A stretch of 7,162 bases of DNA from Acidimicrobiales bacterium (GTDB lineage: Bacteria; Actinomycetota; Acidimicrobiia; Acidimicrobiales; JAKAVM01): contig DAIDIS010000151.1 in assembly GCA_027451785.1 (NCBI GenBank), forward strand, positions 1 to 7,162. The letters run 5' to 3'. A program made the position numbers and the translations under genes. How positions within the stretch are numbered: the first letter of the stretch is position 1; each line of letters opens with the position of its first letter. The notes under the pieces are model-generated. The model worked only from the letters and a program-made list of their open reading frames with translations. It was not told the DNA's origin and did not search any database. Positions 1-5,686 of the stretch are shown piece by piece.

Positions 1-851
1 TCGACCTCGGCCGGCCGGAGAAACTTTGGGTCTATGACTACGTGCTTTTCAAAATCCAGGCTCGCACACTCAAATGCCAGCTCGCAGAACTCGCGAACTG
101 TGTGTGTCTCCCCGGTGGCAACCACGTAATCGTCTGGTTGGTCCTGTTGGACCATGAGCCACATGGCCTTCACGTAATCCGGTGCATAACCCCAGTCCCT
201 CCGGGCATCCAGGTTGCCGAGCGGGAGCTTCTCGTCGAGCCCTGCCGCAATCCTTGCAACGCTATGGCTTATCTTCCGGGTGACGAACTCCATCCCTCTG
301 CGTGGGCTCTCATGATTGAACAGGATCCCGGACGATGCGTGCATACCGTAACTTTCTCGGTAATTCACGGTAATCCAATGGCCGTAAACCTTTGCAACTC
401 CGTAGGGGCTTCTAGGATAGAACGGCGTCTCTTCCCTCTGCGGTGTCTCGACTACCTTTCCGAACATCTCGCTGGAGGATGCCTGATAGAAACGAATCTC
501 AGGGTTCACAATGCGGATAGCGTCAAGCATCCGGGTGACCCCCAGAGCGGTTGTCTCACCTGTGAAAACGGGCTGACTCCACGAAGTCTGGACGAATGAT
601 TGTGCAGCTAGGTTGTATACCTCCGAGGGCATGTGCTCACGGAGTGCCGCAATCATCGAGACTTCGTCAAGCAGGTCGCCGGCAACCAGGGTTATCTTGT
701 CCTGGAAATGGGCAATGCGCTCGAAATTTACCGTCGAAGACCGCCTTATCATGCCCACGACCTGGTAACCCTGGTCGAGAAGGAACTCGGCTAGGTACGA
801 ACCATCTTGGCCGGTTATCCCCGTGATTAGTGCCTTCTTCTTAGTGGTCAT
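1..851 (-). CDS. gmd: GDP-mannose 4,6-dehydratase, 3' end beyond the window
   Basis: This short-chain dehydrogenase/reductase family enzyme converts GDP-D-mannose to GDP-4-keto-6-deoxy-D-mannose in the cytoplasm. It is the first step towards GDP-fucose, GDP-rhamnose and related sugars. The frame is open from the ATG at 851 to the left edge, giving 283 residues, and bacterial family members usually have about 320-370. The N-terminal Rossmann motif GITGQDGSYLAE (residues 11-22) is diagnostic for Gmd. NLAAQS is at 80-85, SSSEMFG at 125-131 carries the catalytic Ser/Thr position, and SPYGVAK holds the catalytic Tyr150 and Lys154. NHESPRRG is at 179-186, and the RPAEV motif is the last thing visible. 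The start is fixed by the Lys-rich lead into the first beta strand and by a strong ribosome binding site. The gene lies 34 bases downstream of the enoyl-CoA hydratase-like gene on the same strand, so co-transcription is likely. No internal stop or frameshift is seen. Identification is very secure; only the missing C-terminus is unknown. Confidence 0.96.
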   Translation of the reverse strand, partial: MTTKKKALITGITGQDGSYLAEFLLDQGYQVVGMIRRSSTVNFERIAHFQDKITLVAGDLLDEVSMIAALREHMPSEVYNLAAQSFVQTSWSQPVFTGETTALGVTRMLDAIRIVNPEIRFYQASSSEMFGKVVETPQREETPFYPRSPYGVAKVYGHWITVNYRESYGMHASSGILFNHESPRRGMEFVTRKISHSVARIAAGLDEKLPLGNLDARRDWGYAPDYVKAMWLMVQQDQPDDYVVATGETHTVREFCELAFECASLDFEKHVVIDPKFLRPAEV

Positions 852-854
852 GAA

Positions 855-861
855 TCCTTCC
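855..861 (-). promoter_or_regulatory. Strong Shine-Dalgarno for gmd
   Basis: Read on the minus strand, GGAAGGA lies 3 bases before the ATG at 851. It supports that start codon. It also shows that this organism uses Shine-Dalgarno initiation for a gene that follows another in an operon, in contrast to the SD-less starts of valS, cysS and the enoyl-CoA hydratase-like gene. Confidence 0.7.
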
Positions 862-885
862 GGTTGGCGTGACCCATTCCCGGGA

Positions 886-1638
886 CTACGCCTTATCTTT
901 TCTTTCGGTAAATGCAATGATGCCTTGCCTGGCCGAATCTGTCACAGTGAACTCTGCGAGACGCTCTGCCATCTCGTCAAGCGCATCCTCCGCCCCCATA
1001 CCCTCGACGGCTGCAAATGCCTCTTTTCCAGCTCTTAGCGCTTCCGGAGATTTTACTTTCAATATTCCGGTGAGTCGCTGCAGCCCGGCCTCCCAGTCGT
1101 CCACAGCGTACAGCTGGGAAACCAAACCCATTGAATATGCTTCACCGCCCCCGATTCGTCTTCCGGTCATCATGAGCTCAAGAGCTACCTTCCTCGGCAG
1201 CGCTCGCAGCAAGGGAACCGTCACCATGAAAGGCCATATACCTCGGTCAATCTCGGGAAGCCCGAATTGGGCATCCTCCGAGGCCACAATCATGTCGCAG
1301 GAAAGAGCTAGGCCGAACCCTCCCGCCAGGGCAAACCCCCTAACTGCCGCGATCGTGGGCATTGGAAACTCCATCAACTTTGCCAGGACAGGTGCAAGCA
1401 TCTTCAAACCGTCTCTTCCCTCTCCGAGGAAGGAGCTGAGGTCGGCTCCGGTGCTGAAGGCCCGGTCGCCTTCCCCTTTCAGCACAAGGACTCTAACGAA
1501 TTCGTCCTCTGCAATATCCCCCAGGTGCCCGGAAAGGTCCCGAAGCATTGCGGGGGTAAAGCTATTGAGCTTTTGCGGGCGGTTCAGCGTCACCATTGCG
1601 ACACCGTCGGAAACCGACAAGTTCACACCTGAGGTCAC
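886..1638 (-). CDS. Enoyl-CoA hydratase/isomerase (crotonase) family protein
   Basis: This crotonase-superfamily enzyme should act on an acyl-CoA thioester in the cytoplasm; the exact reaction is not known. From the GTG at 1638 it has 250 residues, the usual family length. VAMVTLNRPQKLNS (13-26) is the N-terminal family motif. FSTGADL (61-67) and GFALAGGFG (101-109) form the oxyanion hole, and QFGLPEIDRG is at 124-133. Aligned to rat crotonase, the second catalytic Glu (Glu164) is kept as Glu129, but the first (Glu144) is Gly109. That makes a classical hydratase mechanism doubtful and an isomerase or other crotonase-fold reaction more likely. The open frame extends up to an ATG at 1722. That start would add 28 residues without family resemblance and would overlap the start of the divergent glycosyltransferase. 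I prefer GTG 1638, which has a TAGCGT box 7 bases upstream and no Shine-Dalgarno, so it may be leaderless. ATG 1722 has a weak GAGG 4 bases upstream and is not excluded. The gene is probably co-transcribed with gmd. Confidence 0.9.
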   Translation of the reverse strand: MTSGVNLSVSDGVAMVTLNRPQKLNSFTPAMLRDLSGHLGDIAEDEFVRVLVLKGEGDRAFSTGADLSSFLGEGRDGLKMLAPVLAKLMEFPMPTIAAVRGFALAGGFGLALSCDMIVASEDAQFGLPEIDRGIWPFMVTVPLLRALPRKVALELMMTGRRIGGGEAYSMGLVSQLYAVDDWEAGLQRLTGILKVKSPEALRAGKEAFAAVEGMGAEDALDEMAERLAEFTVTDSARQGIIAFTERKDKA

Positions 1639-1645
1639 GGGAGGA

Positions 1646-1651
1646 ACGCTA
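1646..1651 (-). promoter_or_regulatory. Candidate -10 box for the enoyl-CoA hydratase-like gene
   Basis: The minus strand reads TAGCGT, matching the TAnnnT core of a housekeeping sigma-factor -10 element, then 7 bases, then the GTG at 1638. Transcription from it would begin at or next to the start codon and give a leaderless mRNA. This fits the absence of any purine-rich ribosome binding site: the bases just before the GTG are pyrimidine-rich (TCCTCCC). No convincing -35 box is visible. A hexamer this short can occur by chance, so support comes mainly from the similar arrangement at valS and cysS. Confidence 0.35.
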
Positions 1652-1689
1652 GCCGCTTTTTCGTGTCGGGGAATGATGCATAAGCTTTT

Positions 1690-1693
1690 GGAG
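1690..1693 (+). promoter_or_regulatory. Ribosome binding site for the glycosyltransferase
   Basis: GGAG lies 7 bases before the ATG at 1701, a normal Shine-Dalgarno spacing, and supports that start. A TAAGCT hexamer at 1681-1686 resembles a -10 box. A transcript starting from it would begin inside or just after the GGAG, so it is unlikely to be the main promoter. I cannot place a better one. Confidence 0.55.
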
Positions 1694-1700
1694 ATCCCGA

Positions 1701-2933
1701 ATGAAAGCCGCAATCGTCTCATACCGCCTCGGATCGACAGACGGAGTCTCGATTGAGGCTGCCAAGTGGATTTGGGCGCTGGAATCCCTTGGAGTCGAGG
1801 TTGTCACCGTTGCCGGGACAGGCAAGTGCGACGTGACCATTCCCGGGCTCAGAGCAGACCACGACGGTAATGGATCGTCGGCGGTAATCCCGATTCGTGC
1901 CTCGGCAGGATCCAGGCATGACCATGACGCTCCCTATCGCCAATTCAACGGTGCCTCCCCCCGAGACGTTAAAGGCCAGCTTGAGCAGGTGCTCGACTCC
2001 TGTGATTTCACGATCGCCGAAAACATCTGCTCGCTCCCCATAAACCAGGGTGCATATGAAGCAGTTGCAACCTGCCTTGCGGGTCGACCGGCCATCATCC
2101 GCCATCACGACCTGGCAATTCAAAGACCCCACCTAACTCACTTCGGCCCGCCACCTGACGATCCTTCCTGGCTACACGTGACGATAAATCGATTCAGCCA
2201 ACAACAGCTTTGCCGGTTCGGAATCGACGCGAAAGTTGTGTACAACCATTTTGCTATCCCCGAGAGCGAGATCGCTGGACGAGACTATGCCAACGATCAC
2301 CATAAGAACCGTTCGGGGATGCGAAGGCTGGCACGCGAAACCTTGGGCGTCGGCTTCGGTGATTATTTTGAACCAGGGAGTAGTTCTCGGATCGGGATCG
2401 TCGCGCTACAGCCAACCAGGGCAATTCCACGAAAGAACGTGCCTGGCGCGGTGAAGTTCTGCTCAGAAATGGCCTCGCAAGTCAATGGGAGAGGAGAAAT
2501 CCTTTACTGGCTTGCCGGCCCCGCCGAGGACGGGTACGAATCAGAGCTCGAACAAGTACTTGCCTCTGCTGACTTCCCAGTCCTCAGGGGCACCTTGGGA
2601 ATGGGTATTGAACACGCCTATGCCGCTAGTGACCTGGTACTTCTTCCATCTACATGGGAAGGCTTCGGGAACCCGGCAATCGAATCGGCGTGCAACCTAA
2701 AGCCTCTGGTTATCGGTGACTATCCCGTGGCTAGCGAACTGAAGAGATTCGGCTTCAGGTGGTTCGGCCTCGACCAAGCTAAGGACCTGGTTGAGCTTGT
2801 GTTGTCCGGGGAACAAGACCTTGCCGAGATCACAAGGGGGAACCACGCAATTGCCGCCAGGGAGTTCAACCTAAATGACCTTCCGGGCAAGCTCGCCGGC
2901 CTTATCAAACACCTAGGGCTCTCACTGTCCTAG
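1701..2933 (+). CDS. GT-B fold glycosyltransferase, GT4-like
   Basis: This is a 410-residue retaining-type glycosyltransferase that probably transfers a sugar from a nucleotide-sugar donor to a lipid, glycan or small acceptor at the cytoplasmic side. The N-terminal half has a first Rossmann strand MKAAIVSYRLG followed by TDGVSIEAAKW, the usual glycine/serine loop and helix. HHDLAIQRPH is at 135-144. The C-terminal half opens with LQPTRAIPRKN (236-246), where Arg240 and Lys245 match the donor-phosphate binding pair of GT4 enzymes. PSTWEGFGNPAIE follows, with the EX7E motif at Glu320 and Glu328. There is no signal peptide or membrane segment. Donor and acceptor cannot be read from the sequence. 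The nearby gmd makes a GDP-6-deoxyhexose precursor likely in this region, but the two genes are divergent and separated by the enoyl-CoA hydratase-like gene. Family assignment is secure and the substrate is unknown. It converges on valS with 52 bases between the stop codons. Confidence 0.92.
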   Translation: MKAAIVSYRLGSTDGVSIEAAKWIWALESLGVEVVTVAGTGKCDVTIPGLRADHDGNGSSAVIPIRASAGSRHDHDAPYRQFNGASPRDVKGQLEQVLDSCDFTIAENICSLPINQGAYEAVATCLAGRPAIIRHHDLAIQRPHLTHFGPPPDDPSWLHVTINRFSQQQLCRFGIDAKVVYNHFAIPESEIAGRDYANDHHKNRSGMRRLARETLGVGFGDYFEPGSSSRIGIVALQPTRAIPRKNVPGAVKFCSEMASQVNGRGEILYWLAGPAEDGYESELEQVLASADFPVLRGTLGMGIEHAYAASDLVLLPSTWEGFGNPAIESACNLKPLVIGDYPVASELKRFGFRWFGLDQAKDLVELVLSGEQDLAEITRGNHAIAAREFNLNDLPGKLAGLIKHLGLSLS

Positions 2934-2985
2934 ATCTGCAAATCTGTAGCGCCGATTCGCCACGGTGGTAGAACTCCGGCCCGGC
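2934..2985. other. Short convergent gap between the glycosyltransferase gene and valS
   Basis: These 52 bases separate two genes that end towards each other. The only pairing I see on the plus strand is CTGCA/TGTAG at 2936-2949 with a 4-base loop and one G-U pair. It is too weak to call a terminator and has no T-run. Nothing else is recognisable, so transcripts of the two genes may overlap at their 3' ends. Confidence 0.5.
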
Positions 2986-5664
2986 TCAGTCGGCAGCTTC
3001 CAGCTCGACCTCGACGGAAATCCCAAAGCTGGAGGAACCGGCCGCTATCGTCTCCGTCTCCACCAGTTCAGGCGGTGAACTGAGGACTCCTGCATGTACG
3101 AGATCCGTAGAGCCGGCCTTCAATGCCTCAAGAACCGCTCGAGGTCCTTCGACCCTCATAGTCGCAACTGGGGTTCTCATCGAGCGCTTTGCCTGAGTCT
3201 TGGAGCGACGAACGAAGGCCAACGCTTCCGAACAAGCCTCGAAGACGTCGACGTCGCCCTCGGACACCTCGGCACCCTGCGGGCCGGTCCCAGCCGCCGC
3301 GGTGAGCTGTCCAGCGTTGGGCCAAGGCGAGCGATGTACCGAACCTTCGTTGAACCAGGACCAAACCTCTTCGGTTACAAACGGGAGCACGGGTGCAAAT
3401 ATTCGGGTCAATGTCGAGATCGCCATTGCTAGCGCCGCTTGGGCGCTCCTTTGTCCCGCTTCTCCTGCGGCTCCGTAGGAACGGTTCTTCACCAACTCAA
3501 GATAGTCATCACAAAAATGCCAAAAGAAGCTCTCGGACCTTTCGATTACGCGACCAGTATCCAAATCCTCGAATGCCGCGGTGACCGAGTCGACCAGCTT
3601 GGCAAGCTGCGTGAGCATCGCCTTGTCGATCGGTTCGGTGACCAACTTGGCTAGAGACTCCCAGTCAGCCGATACCATTCCGATCAATTCGGAGTCCAGG
3701 TTGGACAGGGTGAAGCGAGAGGCGTTCAGAATCTTGGTGGCGAGCCTCCTACCGACTTTCATCTGGCCTTCGTCGACGGACGTATCGACCCCTAGGTGAG
3801 CTGAAGCCGCCCAATAACGGACGGCATCGGCGCCATGTGACTCCAAAAGAGGCATCGGGGTGACGACGTTGCCCTTCGACTTAGACATCTTTTTGCGGTC
3901 CGGGTCCAGGACAAAGCCGGAAATGGCCGCGTTATAGAAAGGCAGGCAATCGTGCTCAAGGTGAGAACGAACCACGGTGGTGAACAGCCAGGTCCTGATT
4001 ATGTCGTGAGCCTGAGGTCGCAAGTCCATCGGGAAAACCAGCGAAAAGAGTTCGGGGTCCTCCTCCCAGCCACCGGCAATCTGAGGCGTCAACGAAGAGG
4101 TCGCCCATGTGTCCAATACGTCGGGGTCACCTACGAAGCCGCCGGGTTTGCCCCTATCCGCCTCCGAATACCCTTCCGGGACATCGGTAGTCGGGTCGAC
4201 CGGCAATCGGTCCTCCCCCGGCACGAGCGGAACCGAAAAGTCGACCTCACCGTTCTGGTCCAATCGGTACCAGACAGGGATCGGGACGCCGAAATACCTT
4301 TGTCGAGAGACATTCCAGTCGGTGTTCAAGCCCTCCACCCAAGTCTGGAACCTGACCTTCATGTACCCGGGAAACCACTTGAGTTCCTCGCCCCGCTTTT
4401 TCAAGTCACCAACTAAGTCCATCGTTCTTATGAACCACTGTCTGGACGAGACAATCTCCAAGGGCCTCTCGCCCTTCTCGTAGAACTTCACCGGGTGGGT
4501 AATCGGTTTGGGCTCGCCTTTCAGGTCACCCGTGCTCTTCAACATCTCGACGATGGCCTGCTGGGCCTGCTTTACATTCCTGCCCGCCACCTTTGAATAG
4601 CTTTCTGATGCCGCCTCCGGCTCCAAGCTCTCCCATCCATCCGTGCCCCATTCGATGGGCAATAGCCTTCCGTCTCTGGAGATGATGGTCCGAGTCGGCA
4701 GCCCAAGCTCCCGCCACCACAAAACATCGGTAACATCTCCAAAAGTACAGATCATCGCTATGCCCGATCCCTTCTCGGGATCCGCAAGCGGATGAGCAAG
4801 CACCGACACTTGAGCCTTGAACAAAGGCGTGACAACCGTTTTGCCGAATAGAGGCTGGTACCTTGAATCGTCGGGATGGGCTACCAAGGCTACGCATGCC
4901 GCCAGAAGCTCGGGACGAGTGGTTTCTATCTCGACTCCGCCGGGCTCGTGGCCTTCGGCACCTATCCAGTCAGTTCCCTCGTCAAGCTCAAACCTGATCC
5001 TGTGGTAGGCACCCGGCCGCTCTCGATCCTCAAGCTCCGCCTGCGATACTGCTGTCTTGAAGTCCACGTCCCACAGGGTGGGGGCCTCCGACTGGTACGC
5101 CCGCCCATTGGAGAGCAGGCGAAGGAAGGAGCGCTGCGAAGCCTTCTGAGCGCGATCATCAATGGTCGCATAGGTCGTCGACCAGTCCACCGACAGACCC
5201 AGGAATCTCCAAAGATTCTCGAAGATCTTCTCGTCCTCTTCGGTTAGACGCTCGCATAGCTCCACGAAGTTCCGCCTGGAGGTGTGCACGTAGGAATCGC
5301 CCGGCTTAGCGGGAGCTTGGAAGCTCTCGTCATAGTGAAGGGAGGGGTCGCAAGCGACGCCAAAGTAGTTCTGCACTCGGCGCTCCGTCGGAACGCCATT
5401 GTCATCCCAGCCCATCGGGTAAAAGACCTCGTATCCGCGCATGCGTTTGTATCGCGCAATCGCGTCCGTGTGCGTGTACGAAAAGACATGACCGATGTGC
5501 AATGAGCCCGAGACAGTCGGCGGAGGGGTGTCGATGGAATAGACTTCATCTCTGCTCTTAGGGATGTTCCGGTCAAAGCGGTATATGCCGGAGCTTTCCC
5601 ATTGTTCAGACCAGCGGGGCTCGATTCCGTCAAGTGATGGTTTCTCGGGTACTCGTGCAGACAT
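2986..5664 (-). CDS. valS: Valyl-tRNA synthetase, archaeal-lineage (type 2) form
   Basis: This class I aminoacyl-tRNA synthetase charges tRNA-Val with valine in the cytoplasm and removes mischarged threonine. From the ATG at 5664 it has 892 residues. The signature HIGH is at 56-59 within GSLHIGH, and KMSKS is at 592-596. TTRPE at 248-252 begins the core of the CP1 editing domain, which spans roughly 200-370. The anticodon-binding domain follows after about residue 680. The stretch MDLRPQAHDIIRTWLF before KMSKS is the form I associate with archaeal and some bacterial (type 2) ValRS, where the common bacterial enzyme has a GFDIIFFW-like motif. The C-terminus lacks the long charged coiled-coil arm of E. 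coli-type ValRS, which fits type 2. The frame stays open to an ATG at 5712, but that start would overlap cysS and adds 16 hydrophobic residues without family support. No Shine-Dalgarno precedes 5664; a TACGGT box lies 9 bases upstream, suggesting a leaderless mRNA. It is divergent from cysS. Confidence 0.97.
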   Translation of the reverse strand: MSARVPEKPSLDGIEPRWSEQWESSGIYRFDRNIPKSRDEVYSIDTPPPTVSGSLHIGHVFSYTHTDAIARYKRMRGYEVFYPMGWDDNGVPTERRVQNYFGVACDPSLHYDESFQAPAKPGDSYVHTSRRNFVELCERLTEEDEKIFENLWRFLGLSVDWSTTYATIDDRAQKASQRSFLRLLSNGRAYQSEAPTLWDVDFKTAVSQAELEDRERPGAYHRIRFELDEGTDWIGAEGHEPGGVEIETTRPELLAACVALVAHPDDSRYQPLFGKTVVTPLFKAQVSVLAHPLADPEKGSGIAMICTFGDVTDVLWWRELGLPTRTIISRDGRLLPIEWGTDGWESLEPEAASESYSKVAGRNVKQAQQAIVEMLKSTGDLKGEPKPITHPVKFYEKGERPLEIVSSRQWFIRTMDLVGDLKKRGEELKWFPGYMKVRFQTWVEGLNTDWNVSRQRYFGVPIPVWYRLDQNGEVDFSVPLVPGEDRLPVDPTTDVPEGYSEADRGKPGGFVGDPDVLDTWATSSLTPQIAGGWEEDPELFSLVFPMDLRPQAHDIIRTWLFTTVVRSHLEHDCLPFYNAAISGFVLDPDRKKMSKSKGNVVTPMPLLESHGADAVRYWAASAHLGVDTSVDEGQMKVGRRLATKILNASRFTLSNLDSELIGMVSADWESLAKLVTEPIDKAMLTQLAKLVDSVTAAFEDLDTGRVIERSESFFWHFCDDYLELVKNRSYGAAGEAGQRSAQAALAMAISTLTRIFAPVLPFVTEEVWSWFNEGSVHRSPWPNAGQLTAAAGTGPQGAEVSEGDVDVFEACSEALAFVRRSKTQAKRSMRTPVATMRVEGPRAVLEALKAGSTDLVHAGVLSSPPELVETETIAAGSSSFGISVEVELEAAD

Positions 5665-5672
5665 GATCGAAA

Positions 5673-5679
5673 TACCGTA
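5673..5679. promoter_or_regulatory. Symmetric bidirectional -10 element between valS and cysS
   Basis: The 7-base sequence TACCGTA has the form TAnnnTA, so each strand reads TAnnnT: TACCGT on plus at 5673-5678 and TACGGT on minus at 5679-5674. The plus-strand box ends 8 bases before the cysS ATG, and the minus-strand box ends 9 bases before the valS ATG. Initiation 6-9 bases downstream would fall on purines at or within about 3 bases of each start codon. Neither gene has a Shine-Dalgarno in the 22-base gap, which agrees with leaderless transcripts. No strong -35 box is seen on either side. Symmetric -10 elements driving divergent transcription are known in bacteria; this instance is inferred from sequence alone. 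Confidence 0.5.
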
Positions 5680-5686
5680 GCCAAAG

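Noticed and set aside
42..599. A 185-residue open frame on the plus strand.
   Set aside because: It is antisense to gmd, whose motifs are unmistakable on the minus strand. The plus-strand protein is rich in Cys, Pro and Arg and shows no family motif.
1639..1722. An upstream ATG at 1722 extending the enoyl-CoA hydratase-like gene by 28 residues.
   Set aside because: The extension shows no family resemblance, overlaps the start of the divergent glycosyltransferase, and is not needed for a full-length crotonase fold. It is kept as a possibility because of a weak GAGG before it.
869..1756. A 295-residue open frame on the plus strand.
   Set aside because: It lies antisense to the crotonase-family gene and is a low-complexity Ser/Pro/Arg-rich protein without motifs, typical of the complementary strand of a high-GC gene.
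2936..2949. A small stem-loop after the glycosyltransferase stop as an intrinsic terminator.
   Set aside because: Only five pairs including one G-U, and no T-run follows, so it falls within chance expectation.
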